Assembly: GCF_024171925.1 (NCBI RefSeq) | Contig: NZ_JAMTCO010000008.1 | Location: forward strand, 310,001-374,000 | From: Actinokineospora diospyrosa | GTDB lineage: Bacteria > Actinomycetota > Actinomycetes > Mycobacteriales > Pseudonocardiaceae | Length of the DNA stretch: 64,000 nt | Direction: 5' to 3' | Shown here: positions 17,073-26,359 of the stretch, piece after piece | Layout of the letters: every line of letters begins with the position of its first letter | How positions within the stretch are numbered: position 1 is the first letter of the stretch | Position numbers and translations under genes: made by a program | Notes under the pieces: generated by a model | The model's database searches: none | What the model was told of the DNA's origin: nothing | What the model saw: the letters and a program-made list of their open reading frames with translations, nothing else

Positions 17073-18272
17073 TCACCGGCTCAGGCGGGCCTCCAGCGCG
17101 CCGCGGCGGGCGGCGATCTCGTGCGGGTCGTCGCCGAGGATGAGCAGGTGCAGGGTGCTCTGGCGGAGCGGGTTGTCGGTTCGGGAGCTGTCGTGGCCGC
17201 TGGTGATGAGCAGGGTGCCCGCGGCGAGGGCGGGGCGCAGCGGGGTGAGCAGGTCGGCCAGGGGCACCGGCGCGGTGAGCTTCAGCGACTCGGCGGGCTG
17301 GTCGAGGAAGTCCGGGCGGACGGCCTGCAGCGCCAGCAGCGGGATGGAGCCGCTGGTGATGCGGAAGTTCAGGTCCAGCACGGCCAGCCCGCCGGTGCTG
17401 GTCGCCGCGCAGTCGAGGCTGCACAGGCCGCGGTAGCCGAGGTCGGCGGCGCGTTGGGTGATGGCCAGGCACTCGGCGAGCAGTTCGGCCGGGGGCGCGG
17501 TGACCGGGCCGAACTTGCCGCCCGCGTAGACGCCGACCGCGTCGATGCGCTGTTCGGTGATGGCCAGCAGCCGCGCGGTGGCGTCCGGGCCGACGTAGAG
17601 CTGGATGCCCCAGTTGTGCTGGATGTGCAGGTACTCCTCCACGACGCACTCCGCGAGCAGGCCGGTGAAGGCGGGCAGCTCGACCGGCTCCCCGGCGCGG
17701 TGCAGGTAGACATCCAGGCTGCCGCCGTGGGCGTCGTCGGTGGCGGCCTTGAGGACCCACGACCGGTCGACCGGTGTGGCCGCCGCGAGGTCGTCGCGGG
17801 ACACGACGGTGCGCGGGGCGCGGAAGCGCGGGTCGACCAGGGTGTTGATGCTGGCCTTGTTGTTCAGGTGGCCGACGAGCCCGGCGGTCTTGAGCGCGCT
17901 GGCGTCCGGGCACAGCGCGGTGGGCTGCGGGTACTCCATCGCCAGCAGCAGACCCTCGGCCACCGCCTCGCGCACCCGGGCGGTGAACTCGGCCTCGCCG
18001 CGGAACTCGCGCAGGTCCTCGCCGACCGGCAGGCCGCTGTCGCGCAGGTGGCCCAGCAGTTGCGGATCGGTGCCGCCCGCGCTGCAGATCACCGGCGTAT
18101 CAGCCGCGACGGCGATGGGTCGGGCGGAGACGACGTCACGGGTGTGCCGGTGCGCGGCGGCCCGCGCGCCCACCTCGAGCTCCGGCCGGGCGCACAGGGC
18201 GACCCCCGGGCCGTACACGTCGGTGAGCGAGCGGGGCGTGTGCACGACGGGCACGAGGACGGACGGCTGCAT
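17073..18272 (-). CDS. ATP-grasp family carboxylate-amine ligase-like protein
   Basis: A 399-residue enzyme with an N-terminal pre-ATP-grasp half and an ATP-grasp half. Key signs are VLKAATDDAHGGSLDV (ATP-binding strands), ECVVEEYLHIQHNWG (adenine-side strand and hinge), GLCSLDCAAT and VLDLNFRITSGS, where the Asp-Asn-Arg of DLNFR should bind Mg-ATP. Enzymes of this fold join a carboxylate to an amine through an acyl phosphate, often in small-peptide or natural product pathways. The ATG at 18272 follows AGGGAG. No acceptor protein, precursor peptide or other biosynthetic gene is adjacent, so the substrate is open. The gene appears monocistronic. Confidence 0.75.
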   Translation of the reverse strand: MQPSVLVPVVHTPRSLTDVYGPGVALCARPELEVGARAAAHRHTRDVVSARPIAVAADTPVICSAGGTDPQLLGHLRDSGLPVGEDLREFRGEAEFTARVREAVAEGLLLAMEYPQPTALCPDASALKTAGLVGHLNNKASINTLVDPRFRAPRTVVSRDDLAAATPVDRSWVLKAATDDAHGGSLDVYLHRAGEPVELPAFTGLLAECVVEEYLHIQHNWGIQLYVGPDATARLLAITEQRIDAVGVYAGGKFGPVTAPPAELLAECLAITQRAADLGYRGLCSLDCAATSTGGLAVLDLNFRITSGSIPLLALQAVRPDFLDQPAESLKLTAPVPLADLLTPLRPALAAGTLLITSGHDSSRTDNPLRQSTLHLLILGDDPHEIAARRGALEARLSR

Positions 18273-18734
18273 GGGAACTCCCTGGCTGAGCCGGATCGGG
18301 ACGCGCCCGTCCGGCTTGGGGGGTGGTGCGGGGCCTCCGGCGGAACCACGGAGTCGTGATGATCGGGCTAACGCCGGGGAAGAAGGGGTCCCTCGGGCGA
18401 ACCGGGCCGGTCCGGGGTCATCTCGGCGCTCCTGCCTCCGGCCCACGACCGGGGCAGGGGTTGCTCGTGCGCCGGGGGCGGCACCGCGACGACGCGGCCA
18501 CTCACCTTCGGTACCCCCACCCTACGCCGGCCGCCACACCCCCGGTTGACTACCGCGCGTAGCCGCCGACGGGTTGCGGGCGAGTGTCGCCCGGCGATCG
18601 CCCGAGTGTCTGCCTGGTAAACAGGAGCTCAGCCCCGGCGCGACGGTCGGGGACGGGCCGGGCGGGTCGGACACGGATTGTTGGCGGGGTCCTCCCCCTG
18701 GCGCGCCGCGGCACGCGCATGCTTAGGGTGCACC
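18273..18734. other. Intergenic region before the phosphate transport operon
   Basis: These 462 bases hold no supported gene. They separate the reverse-strand ATP-grasp gene from the forward DUF47-Pit operon and therefore contain both promoters. Near its right end TAGGGT (18724-18729) lies 5 bases before the GTG start of the DUF47 gene, as expected for a leaderless transcript. GGGCGA...TCGCCC around 18580-18605 forms a small inverted repeat. Confidence 0.5.
18724..18729 (+). promoter_or_regulatory. -10 element of a probable leaderless DUF47-Pit transcript
   Basis: TAGGGT fits the actinobacterial TAnnnT -10 pattern and is only 5 bases from the GTG at 18735. No ribosome-binding site lies between, so the mRNA may begin at the start codon. 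No clear -35 was seen. Confidence 0.4.
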
Positions 18735-19352
18735 GTGCGGTTCAACCTCCTTCCCACGGACACAGCCTTCTACGACCTGTTCGGCAGGTCGGCGGACCAC
18801 CTCGTCGAGGGTGCGCGGCTGCTCACCGACCTGCTCGACCCCGGAGCCGACCGGGCCGAGGTGGCCGAGCGGGTGCGGGAGGTCGAGCACCGCTGCGACG
18901 AGGTGACCCACGAGACGGTGCGCAGGTTGAACTCGACGTTCATCACGCCGTTCGACCGCGAGGACATCTACCGCCTGGCGGGCGCGCTCGACGACGTCAT
19001 GGACGACATGGAGGCCGCGGCCGACTACCTGCACCTGTACAGGATCGAGGGGTTGCCGCCGGGGGTGCCCGAGCAGATCGACCTGCTGGGCAAGGCCGCC
19101 GCGCTCACCGCGGCCGCCATGCCCCGCCTGCGGGACATGCGCGAGCTCGACGAGTACTGGATCGAGGTCAACCGGCTGGAGAACCTCGGTGACGGCATCT
19201 ACCGCAGGAGCCTGGCGACCCTGTTCTCCGGTGCCTACGACGCGCTGACGGTGATGCGCCTGCGCGACGTCGTGGAGCAGCTGGAGGCGGCGATCGACTC
19301 GTTCGAGAGGGTCGCCAACATCGTCGAGCAAATCGCCGTCAAGGAATCCTGA
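18735..19352 (+). CDS. DUF47 (PhoU-like) family protein
   Basis: A 205-residue all-helical protein of the DUF47 group, distant relatives of PhoU that accompany Pit transporters and are thought to modulate their activity. The sequence is rich in helices with metal-binding-type acidic/histidine signatures: VREVEHRCDEVTHETV, FITPFDREDIYRLAG, DDVMDDMEAAADYL and ENLGDGIYR. The GTG at 18735 begins the family-typical VRFNLLP...FYDLF start; an upstream start would add 19 atypical residues. The stop is one base before the Pit start, giving a tight two-gene operon. Confidence 0.9.
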   Translation: MRFNLLPTDTAFYDLFGRSADHLVEGARLLTDLLDPGADRAEVAERVREVEHRCDEVTHETVRRLNSTFITPFDREDIYRLAGALDDVMDDMEAAADYLHLYRIEGLPPGVPEQIDLLGKAAALTAAAMPRLRDMRELDEYWIEVNRLENLGDGIYRRSLATLFSGAYDALTVMRLRDVVEQLEAAIDSFERVANIVEQIAVKES

Positions 19353-19353
19353 C

Positions 19354-20349
19354 GTGGAGTTCGCGCTCGTCATCGCGGTCGTCGTGATCGCGCTCGCCTT
19401 CGACTACACCAACGGGTTCCACGACGCGGCCAACGCCATCGCCACGTCGATCTCCACCCGCGCGCTGACCCCCAAGGCGGCGCTGCTGCTGGCCGCGGTC
19501 ATGAACCTGGTCGGCGCGCTGGTGTCGGAGGGGGTCGCCAGTACCATCGGCAGCGGCATCATCTCCCCGCCCGGGGACACCGACGGCCTGGTCGTGGTGC
19601 TGGCCGGGCTCATTGGCGCCATCACCTGGAACCTGATCACCTGGTGGCGCGGGCTGCCCTCGTCGTCCTCGCACGCGCTCATCGGTGGGCTCATCGGCGC
19701 CGGGGTGGTCGGGTCGGTGAGCGTGCACTGGTCGGTCATCGTCAGCAAGGTGCTCATCCCGATGGTCATCTCGCCGCTCATCGGGTTCTGCCTCGCCTAC
19801 GCGGTGATGGTCGCCATCGCCTGGCTGTTCCGCCGCGGCGCGCCCGGCCGGGTCAACCGCGGGTTCCGCGCCGGTCAGCGCGTGTCGGCCGCGGCACTGG
19901 CGTTCGGCCACGGCCTGCAGGACGCGCAGAAGACCATGGGGGTCATCGTGCTCGCCCTGGCGACCGCGGGCCTGCACAGCGGCACCGGCGTGCCGCTGTG
20001 GGTCAAGCTCGCCGCGGCGGGGGCCATCGCGTTGGGCACCTACGCGGGCGGCTGGCGGATCATGCGCACCCTCGGTCGCCGGGTGGTCAAACTGGACCCC
20101 GCGCGGGGTGTCGCCGCCGACCTGACCGCCTCCGGTGTCCTCTACGTCATGGCGATCGGCCTGCACGCGCCGGTCTCGACCACCCACACCATCAGCTCCG
20201 CCATCATGGGCGTGGGCGCCACCCGCAGGCTCTCCGCCGTGCGCTGGGGCGTGGCCAGGACCATCGTCTCCGCCTGGGTCCTCACCATCCCGATGTCGGC
20301 GCTCTTCGCGGGCGCGACCTACGCCGTGCTCACCCTGGTGCTGCCCTGA
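19354..20349 (+). CDS. pit: Inorganic phosphate transporter, PiT family
   Basis: A 331-residue integral membrane protein of the low-affinity PiT family, which moves metal-phosphate with a cation. Both family signature copies are present: DYTNGFHDAANAIATSIST at the N-terminus and AFGHGLQDAQKTMGVI near the middle, plus VSTTHTISSAIMG in the C-terminal half. About ten hydrophobic segments can be seen. The GTG at 19354 follows the DUF47 stop by one base, and the pair acts as transporter plus regulator. The length is on the short side for PiT but typical for actinobacterial members. Confidence 0.93.
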   Translation: MEFALVIAVVVIALAFDYTNGFHDAANAIATSISTRALTPKAALLLAAVMNLVGALVSEGVASTIGSGIISPPGDTDGLVVVLAGLIGAITWNLITWWRGLPSSSSHALIGGLIGAGVVGSVSVHWSVIVSKVLIPMVISPLIGFCLAYAVMVAIAWLFRRGAPGRVNRGFRAGQRVSAAALAFGHGLQDAQKTMGVIVLALATAGLHSGTGVPLWVKLAAAGAIALGTYAGGWRIMRTLGRRVVKLDPARGVAADLTASGVLYVMAIGLHAPVSTTHTISSAIMGVGATRRLSAVRWGVARTIVSAWVLTIPMSALFAGATYAVLTLVLP

Positions 20350-20358
20350 CCCGTCCGG

Positions 20359-20372
20359 TGACCTTCCGGTCA
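20359..20372. repeat. Short inverted repeat between pit and the EACC1 gene
   Basis: TGACC-TTCC-GGTCA lies 10 bases after the pit stop and about 36 bases before the EACC1 start. It may be a weak terminator or an operator for the conflict operon. The 58-bp gap has no other structure I can support. Confidence 0.3.
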
Positions 20373-20407
20373 GTGGATCTTCACCGACATACTGAACGCC
20401 CCACGTC

Positions 20408-20800
20408 ATGACTGACGACCGGACGGTGCGTATGCGGGTCGAGATCGATGCGGTGGACCGGGTCGCGGAACTGGAGTCGTTGCGGGACTGGTTGGCCGAG
20501 GTCGACCAGCTCCGCGGCCTGGTGCGGTCGGTGGAGTCACCACCGCCGAGCCACGTCCTCGGCCCGGTCGTGGACTCCCTGGAGGTCGTGGTGGGCCCGG
20601 TGGCCACGGCGGTGGCCGCCTCGGTGGTGGCGTGGGTGCGTAGCCGCTCCGGGCGGGTGACGGTCCGACTGGAGCGACCCGACGGCACCAAGCTCACGAT
20701 CGACGCGGCGCGGGTGCGCGGCTTGAGCCCGGCCGATGTGCACGCCGAGGTCGACCGGGTGCTCAAAGCCATCGAGGGCCCCGGTGAGCAGCCCGAGTGA
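20408..20800 (+). CDS. EACC1-type effector-associated small protein
   Basis: A 130-residue protein that resembles effector-associated constant component 1 (EACC1), the small partner of NTP-dependent conflict systems in multicellular bacteria. It has the family layout: N-terminal strand with LRDWLAEVDQLRG, a central hydrophobic stretch (VVVGPVATAVAASVVAWV) that could insert in or dock on a membrane, then VTVRLERPDGTKLTIDAARVRG and a helical end. In described systems EACC1 is encoded next to the NTPase/peptidase effector, as here: the next gene begins inside its last codons (17-bp overlap). It may link sensing to effector activation; the molecular role is not established. Confidence 0.75.
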   Translation: MTDDRTVRMRVEIDAVDRVAELESLRDWLAEVDQLRGLVRSVESPPPSHVLGPVVDSLEVVVGPVATAVAASVVAWVRSRSGRVTVRLERPDGTKLTIDAARVRGLSPADVHAEVDRVLKAIEGPGEQPE

Positions 20801-23800
20801 CCTGGCCGCCGACGGCGCCCGCGCGCTGGTCATCGGCACCGCCACACACTCAGGATCACAAGCGGGTTCACAAACCGGCTCGTCGCTGCCCGACGTCGCG
20901 TCGGCGGCGGCCTCGGCGACGGCGCTGGCCCAGCGGCTGAGCACTGTCTGCGGCATGCCAGCGGACCGGGTCCGGCTGCTGCTCAACCCGGCGTCCTCGC
21001 TCGACATCGCGCGCGCGGTGACCGAGGAGGCCGCCCGGGCGACGACCACGCTGCTGGTGCACTACGTCGGCCACGGCCTGCGGGGTCCGGGCGGCGAGCT
21101 GTACCTCGCGGCGGCGAACACCGGCGAGCTCACCCCGGGGTTGGCGGGCCACCAGGCGTACTCGTACCTGGAGTTGCGGCAGGCGCTGGCATCGGCGTCC
21201 GCGTCGTCGCTGGTCGTGGTGCTGGACTGCTGCTTCTCCGGTCGCGCGAAAGCGGGCGCGCCCACCCTCGAGGGGATCTTCGACAGCCCGCCCGTGCACG
21301 GGTTCTACCTGCTCGGTTCGGCGGAGCAGTTCGCCTTGGCGCCACCGGAGGAGACCTTCACGACGTTCACCGGCGAGCTGATCCGCCTGCTGGACAACGG
21401 TGATCCGCGCGGTGGGCCGTCCTTGACGCTGGACGACGCCTACGACCACCTGTTCCAGGCCATGCGGACCCGCGGCGCTCCACTGCCGCGCAGGCAGGAG
21501 GGTGGCCGCGCGGGCCGGTTGGTCTTGGCGCCCAATGCCGCGTTCACCGCGACCAGCGGACCTGATGGCGCTACCCCCGCCGAAGCCGCCGATCCCCCGC
21601 CGCCGGGCCGGAGCCCGTACCCGGGTCTGGCGCCTTTCGCCGAAGAGGACGCGCGGGTCTTCCACGGCCGCGGCGAGGTATCGGACGACCTGCTCGACGC
21701 CGTGCGGGAACGTGGCCTGCTCGTTGTCGTCGGGGCGTCGGGCAGTGGCAAGAGTTCGTTGGTGCAGGCCGGTCTCCTCCCCCGGGTCCGCCGCACCCTG
21801 GGTTGGCGCTGCGTGTCGATCACCCCTGGCGAGCGTCCGCTGAGACGGTTGGCGACCGCGTTGGGCGTGACCGACGGCGACGCGGCCGACGAGGCCCTGG
21901 TCGACCCGCTCAAGGCCGCGCAGTGGCTGCCGGAGGGCGACAGGTCGGTGCTCGTGGTGGTCGACCAGTTGGAGGAGATGCTCACCCTGTGCCCCAGCGA
22001 GGACGAGCGCGCCGCGTTCGCCGAGGTGCTCGCCGTGCTGGGCGGCACCGAGCGGGCCGCGGTCGTCGGCGTGCTGAGAGCGGACTTCTACGCCCTGGCC
22101 ACGGGGTACCCGGCATTGGCGGAGACGTTGCGGTCACGGCAGTTCCTCGTCGAGCCGATGGGCCAGGAGCAGTTGCGCGCGGCGATCGAGGAACCCGCCC
22201 GCACCGCCGGTGTGCGGCTCGACGAGGCGCTGCCCGAGCTGATCCTCACCGAGTTGGGCGCGACCCGCAGGCAGGGCGCCGAACCCGGCGCGCTGCCGCT
22301 GATGTCGCACGCGTTGTGGATGACCTGGCGCAAAGGCAGCGGGAACCGCCTCACGGTGCGCGACTACCGGGAGGTCGGCGGCATCGGCGGCGCGATCGCC
22401 AGGAGCGCCGAGGACCTGTTGGGGTCGTTGGACGAGGCCGCCCGTGACGCGGTGCGGCGGATGCTGCCCCGGCTGGTGCGCGTCAGCGACGAGACCGTCG
22501 ACACCGCGTTGCGCCTGGACCGGGCCGACCTGGTGCGCGGGTTGCCGTCGGAGCCCGCGACGACCGCGTTGCGCGCGCTGGCCCACGCCCGGCTGGTCAC
22601 GACCGAGCAGGACGTGGTGCGCATCAGCCACGAGGTGCTGCTGACCTCGTGGCCCCTGTTGCGGGACTGGGTCGAGCAGGACCGGCGGTGGTTGGGCACG
22701 GTGCAGCGGCTCAGCGCCGACGCCCGGTCCTGGTCGGCCGCGGGTCGCGCCGACTCCTCCCTGCTGTACCGGGGCGCGCGCCTGGGCGGGGTCGTGGAGC
22801 AGGCCCGCGACCTCGATGAGCTCGACGACGACTCGGCGGCGTTCTTGCGTGCCGCGACCGCGCAGGAACGCCGTGGGCGGTGGTTGCGCCGCGGCGCGGT
22901 CATCGGGCTGGTGGTCCTGTTGGTCGCCGCCCTGGTGGGCGCGGGTCTGGCGCTGTCGCAGAGCGAGCGCAACGCCGAGCAGGCGCGCGCCGCCGACGCC
23001 AGGACCCTCGTGCTGACCGGTGACGCCGTGCGCGGCACCGATCCCCGGCTCGCGCTGCAGCTCGACGTCGCGGCGCACCGGCTCGCACCCGGTGACGCCT
23101 CGGCGGCCGCGCTGGTGCAGACCCTCACCACGTCCCGGTACGCGGGCACGCTGCCGGAAGGCTCCTCGCCGGTGTCGGCGCTGGCCCTGTCGCCGGATGG
23201 CCGGACCCTGGCGGTCGGCACCCGCGACGGCATCACCCTGTGGGACTTCACCACTCCGCGCGATCCCCGGCGCAGGGGGGACCTGATCACCGGGTCCACC
23301 GGGCCGGTCACCGCGATCGCGTGGCGGCCCGACGGGAACTTTTTGCTGGCGGGCGACTCGAAGTCCCTGCGCGTGCTCGACTTCACCGGGGCCGGTGCCA
23401 AGCAGGTGGCGGCGCTGCCGGGGTTCGGCTCGCCCGTGATCGGCGCGGCGTGGTCGCGCGACGGGACCCGCTTCGTGGTCGGCAACAAGACCATCACCGT
23501 GCTGGTCGTCGCCGAGCAGAACGGCTACCGGGTCGCCGCGACGATCCCCCGCGACGACGCGTTCGACGCGCCGCGCCCGCTGCTGAGCGCCGACGGGCAG
23601 ACCATGATCACCGGCTCCGACCAGGGCGAGGTCCTGCTGTGGGACCTGGCCGAGCCGACAGCTCCTCGGCAGATCGGCGCTCCCCTGGTGGTCGGCGCGC
23701 CGTCGTCGGGCCGGAGCACCTCGGTCGCGCTGTCGGCGGACAACCGGGTGCTGGCGGCCGGGACGTCGGACGCGGTGGTCGCCCTGTGGGACGTCACGGA

Positions 23801-25181
23801 CCGTACGGCTCCGCGCGCGCTCGACCAGCCCGCGGCGACCGGGCAGAGCATGGGCATCGTGCGCCTGTGGTTCAGCCGCGGCGACCACGTCCTGGTGATC
23901 GCCGACGGCCGGGGCGCGGTCACCACCATGCGGTTCGGGGGCGTGGCCGACCTCACCGACGTCAGCCAACTACCCGACGTGGAACCGCCGTTCACCACCC
24001 ACAGCGGCGAGCTCGGCGACGCCGCACCGGACGAACCGCACGGCTTGATGATCACCGGCGGCGACGACGGCGCGGTTCGGCTCTGGCAGGTGGACGACAC
24101 CGGGCAGCGGCCGACCCAGGCGGCCCCGCCGATCAGGGGTCACGACAGCGGGTCCACGGCGGGCAGCCTCACGGCGGTGGGCGGCAAGGTCGTCAGCACC
24201 GCGACCGACGGCAACCTGATCGTGGCCGATGTCGACGCCAAGGGGACGGTGACAGCGCGGCCCGCGGTGCGCTACCAGTCGGGCAGGGTGGGCGGCGGGT
24301 CGGCGCTGGGCCCCGACGGGCACACTTTCGTGACCGAGGGGCAACGCGACGGCAAGCCCGCGGTCCAGCTGTGGGACATCCCGGTCGCCGGGCCGCCGGT
24401 GCGCCTCGGCGACCCGGTGCCGGTCGCCACGCTGCCGACGTCGTTCGCCTGGGCCGAGCACGGCCGCTTGGTGGTGACCGGCGGCTACGACGGGGCGGTG
24501 ACCGTGCACGACGCGAGTGGCCGCGCGACACCGGAGCTCATCGCCTCGTTCACCGTCCAGAGCACGGTCAACGAGGTGCGGGTGTCCGACGCGCGGTCGC
24601 TGCTGGCGGTGTCGACCCAGAACGGCGTCGTGGAGATCCGCGACTTCAGCGACCCCCGCGACCCGACCGTGCTGAGTGCCGTGCCCACCGGCCAGTTCGG
24701 CTCCCGCCGCGGTGCCATCGCGTTGTCCGCGGACGGCACGATGCTGGCGGTCGGCCAGTTCTCCGGCGGCATCCGGCTGTGGAGCCTGGCCAACCCCCGC
24801 GAACCCGAGCTGCTCACGTCCTGGCAGTCCCCCGGCGTCGGCGTGATCTCCGCCCTGGGGTTCTCCCCGACCGGTGCCGAGTTGGTGGTCAGCGCGCCCC
24901 TGTCGACCAGGATCTGGGACATCACCGACAAGCGGCTCCCGCGCCAGCTCGGCGTCCCGCTGCCCACCGACGTCCTGACCACCTCGCTCGCCTTCCTGCC
25001 CGACCGGGGGCTCCTGGTGACCCAGGGCATCACCGGTTTCGACATCTGGGACGTCGGCATGCTCGCCCGGCTCCGGTCGTCCGGCCCGCACACCGCCTGC
25101 GACCGGCTCAACGGGCAGGGACTGTCCGAAAAGGACTGGTCAAGGTTCCTGCCCGCACAGCCGTACCAGAAGACCTGCTGA
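20784..25181 (+). CDS. Caspase-nSTAND-TM-WD40 conflict system effector
   Basis: A 1465-residue multidomain protein. Residues 1-250 are a caspase-like protease (peptidase C14) with His97 in HYVGHGLRG and Cys150 in LDCCFSG. After a proline-rich linker comes an nSTAND-type NTPase (~275-650), starting SPYPGLAPFAEEDA, with Walker A GASGSGKSSL (Lys323) and Walker B VLVVVDQLEE (Asp394). A single hydrophobic segment (~706-726, IGLVVLLVAALVGAGLAL) precedes a WD40-like propeller region (~790-1420; LSPDGRTLAVG, DGAVRLWQV and others). In this class the WD40 part senses an invader or damage signal, the NTPase acts as a switch and the caspase executes, probably killing the host cell. The GTG at 20784 has GAGGG upstream and overlaps the EACC1 gene. 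Active-site residues are intact. Confidence 0.88.
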   Translation: MSSPSDLAADGARALVIGTATHSGSQAGSQTGSSLPDVASAAASATALAQRLSTVCGMPADRVRLLLNPASSLDIARAVTEEAARATTTLLVHYVGHGLRGPGGELYLAAANTGELTPGLAGHQAYSYLELRQALASASASSLVVVLDCCFSGRAKAGAPTLEGIFDSPPVHGFYLLGSAEQFALAPPEETFTTFTGELIRLLDNGDPRGGPSLTLDDAYDHLFQAMRTRGAPLPRRQEGGRAGRLVLAPNAAFTATSGPDGATPAEAADPPPPGRSPYPGLAPFAEEDARVFHGRGEVSDDLLDAVRERGLLVVVGASGSGKSSLVQAGLLPRVRRTLGWRCVSITPGERPLRRLATALGVTDGDAADEALVDPLKAAQWLPEGDRSVLVVVDQLEEMLTLCPSEDERAAFAEVLAVLGGTERAAVVGVLRADFYALATGYPALAETLRSRQFLVEPMGQEQLRAAIEEPARTAGVRLDEALPELILTELGATRRQGAEPGALPLMSHALWMTWRKGSGNRLTVRDYREVGGIGGAIARSAEDLLGSLDEAARDAVRRMLPRLVRVSDETVDTALRLDRADLVRGLPSEPATTALRALAHARLVTTEQDVVRISHEVLLTSWPLLRDWVEQDRRWLGTVQRLSADARSWSAAGRADSSLLYRGARLGGVVEQARDLDELDDDSAAFLRAATAQERRGRWLRRGAVIGLVVLLVAALVGAGLALSQSERNAEQARAADARTLVLTGDAVRGTDPRLALQLDVAAHRLAPGDASAAALVQTLTTSRYAGTLPEGSSPVSALALSPDGRTLAVGTRDGITLWDFTTPRDPRRRGDLITGSTGPVTAIAWRPDGNFLLAGDSKSLRVLDFTGAGAKQVAALPGFGSPVIGAAWSRDGTRFVVGNKTITVLVVAEQNGYRVAATIPRDDAFDAPRPLLSADGQTMITGSDQGEVLLWDLAEPTAPRQIGAPLVVGAPSSGRSTSVALSADNRVLAAGTSDAVVALWDVTDRTAPRALDQPAATGQSMGIVRLWFSRGDHVLVIADGRGAVTTMRFGGVADLTDVSQLPDVEPPFTTHSGELGDAAPDEPHGLMITGGDDGAVRLWQVDDTGQRPTQAAPPIRGHDSGSTAGSLTAVGGKVVSTATDGNLIVADVDAKGTVTARPAVRYQSGRVGGGSALGPDGHTFVTEGQRDGKPAVQLWDIPVAGPPVRLGDPVPVATLPTSFAWAEHGRLVVTGGYDGAVTVHDASGRATPELIASFTVQSTVNEVRVSDARSLLAVSTQNGVVEIRDFSDPRDPTVLSAVPTGQFGSRRGAIALSADGTMLAVGQFSGGIRLWSLANPREPELLTSWQSPGVGVISALGFSPTGAELVVSAPLSTRIWDITDKRLPRQLGVPLPTDVLTTSLAFLPDRGLLVTQGITGFDIWDVGMLARLRSSGPHTACDRLNGQGLSEKDWSRFLPAQPYQKTC

Positions 25182-25186
25182 TCTAC

Positions 25187-26221
25187 TTAGGACTGACCGA
25201 GTGGGGTGTGCGCGGGGTCGACGGGTTCGCGGACCGGGCCGGGCGGGGTGCCGTCGCCGAACGGCCTGCCACCCAACGCCTCGCGACCGTGCGGGGTCAC
25301 CCAGTTCGCCAGGTCCGGCCCCTTCGGCACGATGCCGGTCGGGTTGATGTCCTTGTGCACCACGTAGTAGTGCTCCTTGATCTGCGCGAAGTCCACGGTG
25401 TCGCCGAACCCCGGCGTCTGGAACAGGTCCCTGGCGTAGCCCCAGAGCGCGGGCAGCTCGGTCAGCCGCGAGCGGTTGCACTTGAAGTGCCCGTGGTACA
25501 CCGGGTCCCAGCGCACCAGCGTGGTGAACAGCCGCACGTCGGCCTCGGTGATCGTGTCCCCGACCAGGAACCGCCGGGTCGTCAGCCGCTCCTCCAACCA
25601 GTCCACGGCCGCCCACAGCCGGTCGTAGGCGGAGTCGTAGGCCTGCTGGGTCCCGGCGAAACCACAGCGGTAGACACCGTTGTTGACGTCGGTGAACACC
25701 CGCTGGTTCACCTCGTCCAACTCCGCCCGGTGCGCCTCGGGCAACAGGTCCGGCGCGCCGGGGCGGTGGTACTCACGCCACTGCGTGGACAGGTCCAGCG
25801 TGATCTGCGCGAAGTCGTTGGTGGCCACCGCACCGGTGGTCGTGTCCACGATGGCGGGCACGGTGATGCCGCGCGGGTACTCGGGATCCCGCTTGAAGTA
25901 CGCCTCCTGGATCCGCTCGATCCCCAACACCGGATCCCGCCCACCAGGGTCCAAGTCGAACGTCCACGACCGCGCGTCGTGCGTGGGCCCGGGCAACCCC
26001 AACGAGAGCACATCCTCCAACCCCAACAACCGCCGCACGATAATGGTCCGGTTCGCCCACGGACACGCCCGCGCCGCGACCAACCGATACCGCCCCGGCT
26101 CCACCGGGAACCCGTCCTCCCCCTCCCGCGTCACCCGGGTCGTGATGTAGCGCGTATCGCGGGTGAACTCCTTGCCCTTGACGGAGTACTTCCCACCCTG
26201 CCCATGCTCAGCGTTCGTCAC
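25187..26221 (-). CDS. Glutathionyl-hydroquinone reductase-like (GST omega/Xi class)
   Basis: A 344-residue soluble enzyme of the YqjG/ECM4/PcpF family. The thioredoxin-fold part has Cys53 in ARACPWANRTIIVRRLLGLE split by the active-site CPW motif; SWTFD, YPRGITVPAIVD and NDFAQITLDL follow, and the helical C-terminal half has YRCGFA, DTITEADVRLFTTLVRWDPVY. Members reduce glutathionyl-hydroquinones; actinomycetes make mycothiol instead of glutathione, so a mycothiol conjugate may be the natural substrate (inference). The GTG at 26221 is preferred because the family N-terminus begins there. Its stop lies 5 bp from the convergent caspase gene stop; no functional link to it is evident. Confidence 0.9.
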   Translation of the reverse strand: MTNAEHGQGGKYSVKGKEFTRDTRYITTRVTREGEDGFPVEPGRYRLVAARACPWANRTIIVRRLLGLEDVLSLGLPGPTHDARSWTFDLDPGGRDPVLGIERIQEAYFKRDPEYPRGITVPAIVDTTTGAVATNDFAQITLDLSTQWREYHRPGAPDLLPEAHRAELDEVNQRVFTDVNNGVYRCGFAGTQQAYDSAYDRLWAAVDWLEERLTTRRFLVGDTITEADVRLFTTLVRWDPVYHGHFKCNRSRLTELPALWGYARDLFQTPGFGDTVDFAQIKEHYYVVHKDINPTGIVPKGPDLANWVTPHGREALGGRPFGDGTPPGPVREPVDPAHTPLGQS

Positions 26222-26359
26222 GCCGCCGAGCCTACGCGCGCCCCGTCCACTGGGCTGACCTCGTGGTAACGCCACGTTGATAGCCGCCACGGGGCTAACG
26301 TCCGGGGTACGGAGACGATGGATCACGTAGGAAGTACCTGAGCACGGAGGTGCGATCGT

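Noticed and set aside
23240..26269. Forward frame of about 1000 codons overlapping the WD40 region
   Set aside because: Arg/Pro-rich frame-shifted reading of the WD40 gene, running into the antisense of the reductase gene.
26278..26296. TTGATA and TAACGT as a promoter for the gene at 26360
   Set aside because: The spacing of 13 bases is too short for a normal -35/-10 pair.
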